From positions 1 to 25,729 of the IMG/VR virus record IMGVR_UViG_3300020109_000122: a stretch of DNA of 25,729 nt; one strand, written 5' to 3'. This document shows, piece by piece, positions 9,074-16,473 of the stretch. Position 1 is the stretch's first letter. Every line of letters starts with the position of its first letter. The notes beneath the pieces were generated by a model. It was not told the DNA's origin. It made no database searches and saw nothing but the letters and a program-made list of their open reading frames with translations. The position numbers were made by a program, and so were the translations under genes. This DNA is from a virus.

Positions 9074-11854
9074 TTATCCTATTCCCAGTTGTTGTGCGAT
9101 TCTTTGTCTTTCTGATGCAGCTGCTGGAGAAACAGCACTTACCATAGGAACTTTAGTTGAACCACCTGGCATTTTCATATTTCCACCAGAAGATTGTGTG
9201 ATTGGAGGTAATGTAATCGGTGCCATTTTTCCAGTGTTGTATGGAGTTATGTTAGAAACTCTTTTGTTTCTCATTCCAAGTTTTGCTGGGGTTGAATCAG
9301 AATCACTATTGGCAACTAACTGATCAAGAAAACTCTTTCCAACTCTACTCACAGTACCAGATGGAATCATGTATTCTCCTGGTTGTGCTGCAATCAGTTG
9401 TCTATCAGCAGCAGCACCAGGAATGTTCCTTCCAGTGTTTTCTTTAATTAATCCACCACCCTGTCTTCTAATTGGATCTGTTATTTGTTCATATAAATCT
9501 TTTCCTTTTTTCCTTCCTAATTGTTCACCAATCCATCCGCCACCAGGGACACCAGATTGTCTTCCTTTAGTTCCACCAAGCACTCTGCCGCCAGTTTCAA
9601 AAACATTTCTACCAAAAGAATCCAAACCTTCTATTAATCCACCACCCTGTCTTCTAATTGGATCTGTTATTTGTTCATATAAATCTTTTCCTTTTTTCCT
9701 TCCTAATTGTTCACCAATCCATCCGCCACCAGGGACACCAGATTGTCTTCCTTTAGTTCCACCAAGCACTCTGCCGCCAGTTTCAAAAACATTTCTACCA
9801 AAAGAATCCAAACCTTCTATTAATCCACCACCCTGCATACCTATCAATCCACCACCACTACCTCCACTACCTCTTCTACCTCCCATACCACCACCAGCAG
9901 GATTATATTTTGGTGCTGATTTTGCTATTGGATCATTTATTCTTGGTTTATTTTTTAATTTATTTGAAGAATCAATTGATCCCATTATTCTTTTAGCATT
10001 TGCAAGTCTTCTGTCTAGGTGTGGAATTCTAGGAGCCTCATAAGCCTTCATAAAATTAGTAGTTGCATCTATAAGATTTTTTGAACCTAACCAAGTGCTT
10101 TTTGTCTTTCTACCATAAGGAAGTTGAGGTCTCCCTAAAGAATCTGGGTTGCTAGTATCCATTTCATACTTCACGTATGCTAATTGTTGAGATAAATTAT
10201 TGATGATTCCTGGACCAAACATTTTTGTTGCAGTGTCCCACCTTCCAGGTGTTTCCCACTGTGCAATTCCTCTACCAGGACCCCCACGTAGTTGATAAGT
10301 ATTTGGTTTAAGTCCTGGTGCTTCTGTCTCAAAGTTTCCCAAAGCACCAGCAATATGAAAATCCCTTGCCGATGAAAAATTTAATTTCATAGTGTCATAA
10401 GCAGTTTTAAAATTCCCCGATAAGGGGGGACTTGCTTGACTAGTTGCTTTCTTATCACCAATCATACCACCTTGATTAAATCCAACTAAACCACCAAGAT
10501 TTGCAAGACGTAATCCGTTAGAAGTTCTAACTTTGTTTGTAGGGATGAATTGAGGTTTACGATCTTTTACATAATTTGCGACATCAAAACCAGTTTTCTG
10601 ATATATTGCTCCCTGATCTTCGGGTGTAAGAACAACTTCGCCAGGTCTGGCCGCAATCAATTGTGTATCTGGTCCTGCTCCAGTAATAGTAACTCCAGTG
10701 TCACTATCAATTCCATTATATCCACCCTCAACCATTGCACCAGATTTGGCTCTTTGAACAAATCCACCACCACTTACTCCTTGAAGAGAACCAGTTGGAG
10801 ATGGTGGTCTAAGATTACCAGTACTTGGCATTTCATCTGCCATGGGATCGGTTCCTTGAACGGGCAGTGCTTTTCCTCTGTCTACTTTTGCTTGTTGATC
10901 TGCCTGAACAGGCGCTGCTTGCCTTTGTCCCGTAACTTCATTGGCAAGAAGAGCCATTCCTGCAAAAGCAGCAGGAACAGCAACAAAAGGATTCTTAAGA
11001 ACTGGAAGCAATTTTAATAGTTGTTTTCCAAAAAGTTTAACTAATGTAAGTGTTGATTTTACAAATATACCAAAAGGACTTAAAAATAGTAAATACGCAG
11101 CAAGAAGAGACGGCCACCAATCTTTTACAAATCTTACGAGATTGGAAAGTTTTCCTTGGTTTTCTGGATTTTTTAACCAATCCATTAATTGTCCAAATGC
11201 TCTTCCTAAAATTGTAAAGAAGATAAATTTCCAAATTCTATCAAGAATATTTTGTAATGGTGCTACTACAGTTTGAATAATATTTTGAAATGCTTTTTTT
11301 CCTTTTTCTAAATCTTCTTCTTTTTTCTTTCTTCTCTTGTTTTCAGATTCTTTTCTTGATTTTTCACTCGATTTTTGTTGGATGTTGAATATAGATTTCA
11401 AACTACTTAGAATAGAATCTAAAATAGGAGTTATAGACAAATCTCCTTTAGCATCAATAGGTTTATCAACTACCGATACTTTTCCAGTTAATAAAAGTGG
11501 TGCTTTTTTTGTAACGGCAAGTCCAGAAATACTGTCTGCAGTTATTTTCTTTTTCTTTAGTTTAAATCTTCCAGTTTTACTTTTAACTCTTCTAAGTTCT
11601 TTTACCAACAACTCATCTTCTTCTGTAGGAATTTTTTTAGCACCCATTCTAGCGGCAACTAATTTTTCTTTCAGAAGAGTTTGATAAGTACCATAATCAA
11701 TGTCGAATATATCTTCAAGTCCAAGGAAATTTAAGATTCTTTCATCAATTTCTTCGTCAACAAGATCTTCATCTCCTTTACCTTCATATTTTACAAGGGC
11801 GGATTCTTTCTTCCCATCATCCCTTATACTTTTTAGCAGGTCATCGAGATTCAT
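9074..11854 (-). CDS. Large tail protein with Phage_lysozyme2-like domain and 62-residue tandem repeat
   Basis: 926 residues, ATG start overlapping the end of the small ORF upstream by 14 bases. In order: an acidic N-terminus; a charged coiled coil (about 160-190); LDRIWKFIFFTILGRAF (204-220); hydrophobic helices (about 240-305); a first QLIAARPGE motif (398-406); a lysozyme-like domain (about 485-625) with IAGALGNFETE (candidate catalytic E509/E511), GRGIAQWE (527-534) and a RRLANAKRI end; two identical 62-residue repeats (676-737, 738-799); and a second QLIAAQPGE motif (819-827). The GNFE...GIAQW pattern is that of Phage_lysozyme2 tail muralytic domains. The PGE motifs are common in tape-measure and tail-lumen proteins. 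I infer it is a tape-measure or hub protein carrying its own lysozyme. T4 gp29 lies in the comparable position but I see no clear similarity. Confidence 0.65.
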   Translation of the reverse strand: MNLDDLLKSIRDDGKKESALVKYEGKGDEDLVDEEIDERILNFLGLEDIFDIDYGTYQTLLKEKLVAARMGAKKIPTEEDELLVKELRRVKSKTGRFKLKKKKITADSISGLAVTKKAPLLLTGKVSVVDKPIDAKGDLSITPILDSILSSLKSIFNIQQKSSEKSRKESENKRRKKKEEDLEKGKKAFQNIIQTVVAPLQNILDRIWKFIFFTILGRAFGQLMDWLKNPENQGKLSNLVRFVKDWWPSLLAAYLLFLSPFGIFVKSTLTLVKLFGKQLLKLLPVLKNPFVAVPAAFAGMALLANEVTGQRQAAPVQADQQAKVDRGKALPVQGTDPMADEMPSTGNLRPPSPTGSLQGVSGGGFVQRAKSGAMVEGGYNGIDSDTGVTITGAGPDTQLIAARPGEVVLTPEDQGAIYQKTGFDVANYVKDRKPQFIPTNKVRTSNGLRLANLGGLVGFNQGGMIGDKKATSQASPPLSGNFKTAYDTMKLNFSSARDFHIAGALGNFETEAPGLKPNTYQLRGGPGRGIAQWETPGRWDTATKMFGPGIINNLSQQLAYVKYEMDTSNPDSLGRPQLPYGRKTKSTWLGSKNLIDATTNFMKAYEAPRIPHLDRRLANAKRIMGSIDSSNKLKNKPRINDPIAKSAPKYNPAGGGMGGRRGSGGSGGGLIGMQGGGLIEGLDSFGRNVFETGGRVLGGTKGRQSGVPGGGWIGEQLGRKKGKDLYEQITDPIRRQGGGLIEGLDSFGRNVFETGGRVLGGTKGRQSGVPGGGWIGEQLGRKKGKDLYEQITDPIRRQGGGLIKENTGRNIPGAAADRQLIAAQPGEYMIPSGTVSRVGKSFLDQLVANSDSDSTPAKLGMRNKRVSNITPYNTGKMAPITLPPITQSSGGNMKMPGGSTKVPMVSAVSPAAASERQRIAQQLGIG
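9447..9835. repeat. Perfect 186-bp tandem duplication (2.1 copies)
   Basis: Copies at 9447-9632 and 9633-9818 match base for base by eye, and the first 17 bases recur at 9819-9835. The unit is 62 codons, so the frame of the 926-residue tail protein is kept. Each unit starts at a GGGLI motif. The absence of synonymous differences means a very recent duplication, or an assembly effect. Confidence 0.95.
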
Positions 11855-12020
11855 TTTGCTGGTGCTTTGCTTTTTCTTCTTCTAAATGATTTTGCAATAA
11901 TGTAACGTATACGTCCCTTTCCCAAGGAATCATATGTTCAATCTCCCATAATGAATATTTATGATACTGCATCAAAGCAAAATTCATTTTGAAATAACTT
12001 TCCAGATCCATATGGATCAT
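11841..12020 (-). CDS. Small tail-assembly-chaperone-like ORF after gp26, possibly expressed by -1 frameshift
   Basis: 59 residues from ATG 12020, or 56 from ATG 12011. Neither start has a good ribosome site. The sequence MDLESYFKMNFALM then HKYSLWEIEHMIPWERDVYVTLL and a charged tail (EEEKAKHQQ) has the helix-MPWxE pattern of the 'T' part of tail assembly chaperones such as lambda gpG-T. It occupies the place of a small gene that follows gene 26 in this phage group. The frame is open upstream into the end of gp26 and is entered by a -1 slip at T TTT TTC (12035-12029), giving a fusion of about 300 residues. It overlaps the next gene's ATG by 14 bases. Confidence 0.7.
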   Translation of the reverse strand: MIHMDLESYFKMNFALMQYHKYSLWEIEHMIPWERDVYVTLLQNHLEEEKAKHQQNESR

Positions 12021-12035
12021 GCCTATGCGAAAAAA
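12005..12035 (-). promoter_or_regulatory. Candidate -1 ribosomal frameshift signal at the end of gp26
   Basis: The gp26 frame reads GCA AGT TTT TTC GCA TAG. The heptamer T TTT TTC (12035-12029) is in the correct X XXY YYZ register for -1 slippage. After slippage translation continues CGC ATA GGC ATG into the small downstream ORF. Ten bases beyond it lies GATCCATATGGATC (12018-12005), a perfect palindrome that can fold as a 5-bp stem with an ATAT loop and could act as the stimulatory element. The stem is short, so its effect is uncertain. Confidence 0.6.
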
Positions 12036-12742
12036 CTTGCTAACCCTTCCAAAACAACTTCACTTTCAACTTCGGTTTTTGGATTTGTAATCTTAACAGT
12101 ATGAGACAATTTAGGCATTGTCTCAAAGAACTTTTCAATTTGTTTGAACTGACTTGAGTTCATTTGATCTAAGAATTCGATTAGTTCTTTTTTAGTAACA
12201 TCAGATGCTGACCAAACTTCATCCTCAGTGTAGATCTTATCAATACAAGAACCAATCAAATCAAATGACTGATCCATATTATTTTCTGCAGTAAAATCAA
12301 AATTATTTTTAATAAACTGGTCAAGTGATGGATATCTCATTTCCATTATGATATGTTCATCAACCTTGATTTGCTTGTTATGTTCTTCGTTCTTTTGAAC
12401 TTTAATATCATCAATTAAAATTTTAAGAGGAACCATAGTTTCTTCATCATCAGGGCAAATTAAATTAAGTTCAACTTCTTCCCCTACAGATTTTCCTCTG
12501 ATATTTAAGAAAAGATATTCAATATCAAAAGTAGGAAGTGATTCAACCTTAATTGCTTTTGTCTCGATACAATTCTTAAGAACTGCTTTGATTGCTGTTG
12601 TAATCTGTTTAGTATCTTCCGATTCTAATGCAAGAACTAACAGTTTTTCTTCTCTTACAAGAAAAGGTCTATACTTAATTGTTTGTCCAGTTGAAGGCAA
12701 CTCAAGTTCATAAGTTGGTGTAGAAATCTTAGGTAAAGGCAT
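12023..12742 (-). CDS. gp26: gp26-like baseplate hub assembly protein
   Basis: 239 residues, ATG start; T4 gp26 has 208. The protein begins MPLPKISTPTYELELPSTG and continues KYRPFLVREEKLLVLALE, the characteristic opening of the T4 gp26 baseplate family (a short beta hairpin followed by an acidic helix that recurs in tail chaperone 'G' proteins). The rest is acidic with alternating helices and strands, ending in VESEVVLEGLASFFA. A late-type CTAAATAA box lies 27 bases upstream. The slippery heptamer just before its stop suggests that a fraction is made as a longer frameshifted form with the following small ORF. Confidence 0.8.
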   Translation of the reverse strand: MPLPKISTPTYELELPSTGQTIKYRPFLVREEKLLVLALESEDTKQITTAIKAVLKNCIETKAIKVESLPTFDIEYLFLNIRGKSVGEEVELNLICPDDEETMVPLKILIDDIKVQKNEEHNKQIKVDEHIIMEMRYPSLDQFIKNNFDFTAENNMDQSFDLIGSCIDKIYTEDEVWSASDVTKKELIEFLDQMNSSQFKQIEKFFETMPKLSHTVKITNPKTEVESEVVLEGLASFFA

Positions 12743-12768
12743 AATGTCCTATAGAAACTTCAGTGTGA

Positions 12769-12776
12769 TTATTTAG
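12769..12776 (-). promoter_or_regulatory. T4-type late promoter box for gp26
   Basis: Minus strand CTAAATAA in the short gap between the tail-tube-fold gene and gp26, 27 bases before the gp26 ATG. It fits the TAAATA-core late box seen elsewhere in the window. Confidence 0.4.
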
Positions 12777-12795
12777 TCATCAGAATAGAGGATCA

Positions 12796-13560
12796 TTATG
12801 AACCAAAAGGTGTAACGGGTATACGAATTGGTTGATATGTTGTAGTTCCTGGTGTTGGTGGCCCTTGGTATCCAGGAAGTTCATTACCAGGTGCTGATGG
12901 TGCTGTAGTTGGTGAATCAGCTGCAGGAGTATTTCCAATATAATATCTCAAATATGTGAATGAAACAGTACATTTCAACAATTGAGAACTATCATAAGAT
13001 ACTGGCATCGAATTAATGCTGATCGGATAAGCTGCAACAAAATTATACTTTAATGGTGTTCCCTTGTCATTAAATATACTTCCAGAATCTTTTTCAAACT
13101 TTGTAATTGAAAGTGATCCACCTTTAGATCCTCCAGCAACGTAGTCATCAGGAAAAGAAACTCTGTAAGTGGTATTTAACTTTGCAATTGTTTTAGTCTG
13201 TTCATTTACGGCAACTCCAATCCAAGATTCAAAATACTTAATTACATAATAATTTTTAGCATCAACGTAAAAAGTAAAATCGGACCTATCATCATACGCC
13301 CTTCGGTAAGCATATCTTTCAGTTACTCCAGTGTAGTCATCAGTTATTTCATTGGTGAGAAGAGATGATCCAGGTAACGATGCTTCAAAACAAGATAAAT
13401 TAATATAATCTTGAACAGTTGTTGGTGAATCATTAATACTATAAGCTGTAAGTTTTTGTGCAATAGGTGATGGTGCCTGCACTTGAACTAAGTATGTTGA
13501 TGTCAGAGCAGGTCTTAAGAGTTTGCTCTTAAGGTCCGACATTTTGACTGGTGCTGTCAT
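12796..13560 (-). CDS. Tail-tube-fold protein, probable gp54-like tube initiator
   Basis: 254 residues, ATG start. The sequence (SDLKSKLLRPALTSTYLVQVQAPSP, then INLSCFEASLPGSSLLTNEITDDYTGVTERYAYRRAYDDRSDFTFYVD, then NFVAAYPISINSMPVSY and LLKCTVSFTYLRYYIG) has the order of strands typical of T4 gp19/gp54 tube-fold proteins: substrate loops, a 'F.ASLPG' turn and a final strand pair. A P/G-rich tail of about 40 residues follows. At 254 residues it lies between gp19 (163) and gp54 (320). Its neighbours gp48, gp53 and gp26 are baseplate proteins, which favours gp54, the tube initiator, over the major tube subunit. Transcribed divergently from gp4. Confidence 0.6.
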   Translation of the reverse strand: MTAPVKMSDLKSKLLRPALTSTYLVQVQAPSPIAQKLTAYSINDSPTTVQDYINLSCFEASLPGSSLLTNEITDDYTGVTERYAYRRAYDDRSDFTFYVDAKNYYVIKYFESWIGVAVNEQTKTIAKLNTTYRVSFPDDYVAGGSKGGSLSITKFEKDSGSIFNDKGTPLKYNFVAAYPISINSMPVSYDSSQLLKCTVSFTYLRYYIGNTPAADSPTTAPSAPGNELPGYQGPPTPGTTTYQPIRIPVTPFGS

Positions 13561-13561
13561 C

Positions 13562-13569
13562 TATAAATA
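13562..13569 (+). promoter_or_regulatory. T4 late promoter TATAAATA for gp4
   Basis: A perfect TATAAATA lies in the 39-base divergent gap, 30 bases upstream of the gp4 ATG. It is identical to the T4 late consensus -10 element. No -35 box is expected for this promoter class. Confidence 0.7.
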
Positions 13570-13599
13570 CTTTTACTAATATATTATGTAGACGAGATA

Positions 13600-14043
13600 A
13601 TGGGACAAAGTATCAAATCTATCTACAAACCAGAGTATCCAAAGAAATATCAAGGAAATCCTAGTAATATAATTTGTAGAAGTAGTTGGGAAAGAAAATT
13701 TTGTCGTTGGTGTGATTTAAATGAAAGTATTGTTGCTTGGGGTTCTGAAGAAATTGCAGTCAAATATTACGATCCAGTACGACAAAGAGTAAGGTCATAT
13801 TATCCAGATTTCATTATAAAAGTAAAAGAAAGTACGGGACAAATCAAAACTTATATTATCGAAATTAAACCAAAAAGAGAAACAATGCCTCCTAAAAAAA
13901 GGTCGAGAACAACAAAATCTTATTTAAATGAAGTATACACTTTTGCAACTAATCAAGCAAAATGGAAAGCAGCTCAAGAATTTTGCAAGGATAATCAGAT
14001 TGAATTCAAAATTATAACAGAAGATGAGTTGAGCATCAAATAA
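13600..14043 (+). CDS. gp4: gp4-like head completion protein with PD-(D/E)XK nuclease motif
   Basis: 147 residues; T4 gp4 has about 150. ATG start with GAG six bases before it. In T4, gp4 completes DNA-filled heads before tail joining. The sequence shows a nuclease-like core: SSWERKF (E31), YYPDF (D70) and YIIEIKPK (E88, K90), matching the PD-(D/E)XK order, followed by a helix-rich C-terminus (NQAKWKAAQEFCKDNQIEFKIIT). These residues would allow trimming of the packaged DNA end. First gene of the short plus-strand late block; its TAA overlaps the next ATG (TAATG), so translation is coupled. Confidence 0.85.
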   Translation: MGQSIKSIYKPEYPKKYQGNPSNIICRSSWERKFCRWCDLNESIVAWGSEEIAVKYYDPVRQRVRSYYPDFIIKVKESTGQIKTYIIEIKPKRETMPPKKRSRTTKSYLNEVYTFATNQAKWKAAQEFCKDNQIEFKIITEDELSIK

Positions 14044-14426
14044 TGGATAAAGGTTTTGAATCAAGTGTTCAAAAACAATCTCTTAGAGTATCACAACTCA
14101 AAAGAAAACTTGATGGTTCTGAAGATGCAGATATCATCATGATGAACATACTTGAAGTTTTCAAAGAATCTGAGTTTATTCCAGATGTTGGTGGGCATTA
14201 TACCTTCATATACATTCCCAAAACTCCAGACATCACTTATGATGAACATCCATTAGTTGTAGTAACTGAAATTCAAAAATGGGGATTTAAAGGATTTAAT
14301 TATCATTGGAGAATGATGAGAAACTATACTTGGATTGAAATTAAAGGAAAACTTCACGTTGTAAAGTATGAAGAACTTGATGAAATGTTATCTATACCTT
14401 ATGCAAAATTCCGTCTAAATAAATAA
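14043..14426 (+). CDS. Unknown protein between gp4 and gp48
   Basis: 127 residues, ATG overlapping the gp4 stop. The N-terminal 25 residues are basic and helical (KQSLRVSQLKRKL); a predominantly mixed alpha/beta part follows (GGHYTFIYIPKTPDITYDEHP, then WGFKGFNYHWRMMRNYTWIEIKGKLHVVKYEEL). It is rich in aromatic residues, with no Cys, no signal peptide and no membrane segment. I do not recognise a family. Coupling to gp4 and the late promoter upstream suggest a late role in virion assembly. Confidence 0.7.
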   Translation: MDKGFESSVQKQSLRVSQLKRKLDGSEDADIIMMNILEVFKESEFIPDVGGHYTFIYIPKTPDITYDEHPLVVVTEIQKWGFKGFNYHWRMMRNYTWIEIKGKLHVVKYEELDEMLSIPYAKFRLNK

Positions 14427-14442
14427 AAAACTCCTATAAATG
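14418..14442 (+). promoter_or_regulatory. Tandem late-promoter-like boxes before gp48
   Basis: AATAAATA (14418-14425) overlaps the end of the unknown gene and TATAAATG (14435-14442) follows 10 bases later; the gp48 ATG is at 14502. Either may serve as a T4-type late promoter. A strong ribosome site, GAGGAGG, lies just before that ATG. Confidence 0.45.
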
Positions 14443-14501
14443 TCTCATACTCTACAAAAAATTGAGATGATTAATCCTCTTGTAAGTGAGGAGGATTTCT
14501 G

Positions 14502-15797
14502 ATGGCAACGTATGGATCTAGAGATAAAAACCCCTTTGAGATTCCAAAGACTTATGATTTAAATGGAAAACAGGTCCCTAGTAATAACGGAAATGCAAAA
14601 TACTATCTGTTAGTGGACTCGGTAACTGGGGATATCACAATAAAAACTAAAGAGGGAAAACCTCCCAGTTCTGCTGGAGGAAATACTGATTTGGATAGGA
14701 CTGTTGGAACAATTCCAAAAGACGGAGTATTTAAACCAGTGGTTGGAGAAACCACTTCACCTGAAACACAATATTTTACAAGTGCCCAGGGACAAAAAAA
14801 TGTGAAAAATCATGCGGTCATTACTGCACAAAACGCTGGACTTGATCCTCAAAAAGCACAACAATTAATATTTCCAAACACTGCTCTTCCTGCAGGAGGT
14901 GGGACACCAACTACAATACCACAACTTCCATTTTCGCCTGGGCGCGCAGCAGAAACAAAAATTGTAAAATTAGATATTAGATATCCTATTGGACTTGGGA
15001 CTGACCATGATAGAATTTCATTTCAAGCACATCAAATAAATCCAAGAGCACCAGGAGTTATTGGACAAGTTACAAATTTTACAGTTTCACCAAGAGGATA
15101 TACTCCTGCAGATGGTATAGTATACTTAGGAATACAAGCACCTATAAACGATCAAAATACTGTTGCTTGGCAAAGTGGTGAAATTAATTCCATAGATGCA
15201 TTTCTATTGAACTCATCTCTGAATCTTATGAAAAGCCCTGATGCAGCTCAAGCTGGTGCAGATATGATGCAGCAGGCTTTTGACCAAGCAGGTCCAAGTG
15301 CTCCACAAATACAACTTTACATTGCATCTCAAGCTGCTGGAGTTTCTAATGTTCTTTCAAGGTATGGAAATCAAGTTTTAAATCCAAACTTAGAACTTCT
15401 TTTCCAAGGTCCTCAATTAAGACCTTTTACCTTTCAATTTAAAATGTCTGCAAGAAGTCAACCAGAAGCAGATGCAATTAAAACAATTATTAAGTATTTC
15501 AAATTTAATATGGCAGTTAAAATAGAGCCAAGTGGAGTTTTTCTAAATTCACCAAGAGTTTTTAAAATACAGTATCAATATAAAACAGACGGTAATGTAC
15601 ATCTAGGTTTGAATTTAATAAAGGAGTGTGCCTTGACTGCATGTAGTGTTGACTATACACCTCTTGGAAGTTATGCAACTTTTGGTGACGGAACAATGGT
15701 TCGTTATGACATGAACTTACAGTTCCAAGAACTTGCACCAGTTTATGATGTCAATTATCTTGAAACTGTTCCTCCTGATCATCCAATAGGTTACTAA
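14502..15797 (+). CDS. gp48: gp48-like baseplate tail tube cap
   Basis: 431 residues; T4 gp48 has 364. ATG start with GAGGAGG eight bases upstream. gp48 sits on the hub and, with gp54, starts tail tube polymerisation. The N-terminal 140 residues are flexible (YGSRDKNPFEIPKTYDLNGK, an NNGNAKYY linker, a Q-rich helix). The rest is tube-fold-like: KLDIRYPIGLGTDHDRISFQAHQINP, LLFQGPQLRPFTFQFKMSARSQPEADAIKTIIKYFKF, NSPRVFKIQYQY and a final CALTACSVDYTPLGSYATFGDGTMVRYDMNLQF split over strands. LRPFTFQFKMSARS..EA is a recognisable cap-protein motif. gp53 follows after one base. Confidence 0.8.
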   Translation: MATYGSRDKNPFEIPKTYDLNGKQVPSNNGNAKYYLLVDSVTGDITIKTKEGKPPSSAGGNTDLDRTVGTIPKDGVFKPVVGETTSPETQYFTSAQGQKNVKNHAVITAQNAGLDPQKAQQLIFPNTALPAGGGTPTTIPQLPFSPGRAAETKIVKLDIRYPIGLGTDHDRISFQAHQINPRAPGVIGQVTNFTVSPRGYTPADGIVYLGIQAPINDQNTVAWQSGEINSIDAFLLNSSLNLMKSPDAAQAGADMMQQAFDQAGPSAPQIQLYIASQAAGVSNVLSRYGNQVLNPNLELLFQGPQLRPFTFQFKMSARSQPEADAIKTIIKYFKFNMAVKIEPSGVFLNSPRVFKIQYQYKTDGNVHLGLNLIKECALTACSVDYTPLGSYATFGDGTMVRYDMNLQFQELAPVYDVNYLETVPPDHPIGY

Positions 15798-15798
15798 A

Positions 15799-16473
15799 AT
15801 GACAAAACCATATTTCAGACAAGTTCCTAACTTTGATTACATCAGTCGTCTTCAGGACGGTCAGAGTATTGATGATTATGTTGAAGTTAAAAACCTATTC
15901 AAAAGAGCAAAAATAAGAGAAGACATTATTGGTGAACTTGCATATTTTACCAAATATACAATTATTGGAGATGAAAGACCAGATAATGTTGCTTATAAGT
16001 TTTATGGAGATTCAACTTTAGATTGGGTTGTTTTAATTGCAAACAATATTCAAAATATTCAGACAGAATGGCCATTGTCTCAAGAATCCTTTGATAATGT
16101 AATGCTTGGAAAATATGGTTCTTACGAAAACTTATACAGCACAATTCATCATTATGAATCAAGAGAAGTCAGAAACTCTTTAGGTATTGTCATTATTCCT
16201 GCAGGACTTAGAGTTTCTGCGAACTATTCAATTACTTATTGGGATGCAGGAGTGGGAGCAGAAACCATAGTATCAAGTATATCAGTTCCAATTACAAATT
16301 ACGATTACGAACTTAGAATTGAGAATGATAAGAGAAACATATTCATACTTAAACCAGAATATTTAAATATTGTTTTTAATGACTTAGATTCCATTATGCC
16401 ATATAAAGAGGGTTCCACTCAGTATGTGAGCAGAACCCTGAAGAAAGGAGAAAATATTAGACTATTTCAATAA
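15799..16473 (+). CDS. gp53: gp53-like baseplate wedge protein
   Basis: 224 residues; T4 gp53 has 196. ATG one base after the gp48 stop. gp53 clamps wedges around the hub to close the baseplate. The N-terminal half carries the family pattern YFRQVPNFDY, VKNLFKRAKIREDI, the YKFYGDSTLDWVVLIANNI block and WPLSQESFDNVMLGKYGS, followed by a strand-rich region and a short C-terminal segment (EGSTQYVSRTLKKGENIRLF). T4 gp53 ends in a LysM-like fold; whether one is present here cannot be judged by eye. It ends head to head with gp32 with no gap between the two stops. Confidence 0.85.
   Translation: MTKPYFRQVPNFDYISRLQDGQSIDDYVEVKNLFKRAKIREDIIGELAYFTKYTIIGDERPDNVAYKFYGDSTLDWVVLIANNIQNIQTEWPLSQESFDNVMLGKYGSYENLYSTIHHYESREVRNSLGIVIIPAGLRVSANYSITYWDAGVGAETIVSSISVPITNYDYELRIENDKRNIFILKPEYLNIVFNDLDSIMPYKEGSTQYVSRTLKKGENIRLFQ
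16410..16438 (-). terminator. Two-part hairpin inside the end of gp53, possible gp32 terminator
   Basis: GGGTTC (16410-16415) pairs with GAACCC (16433-16438), and inside it CTCA (16418-16421) pairs with TGAG (16427-16430) around a 5-base loop. For leftward gp32 transcripts it lies about 40 bases past the stop and is followed by TCTTTAT, a weak U tract. The T-poor tail and the overlap with gp53 codons make this tentative. Confidence 0.35.

Noticed and set aside
9369-10043. Plus-strand open frame of 224 codons rich in Pro
   Set aside because: Mirror of the Gly-rich repeats of the 926-residue tail protein; it repeats only because the duplication does, and has no family resemblance.
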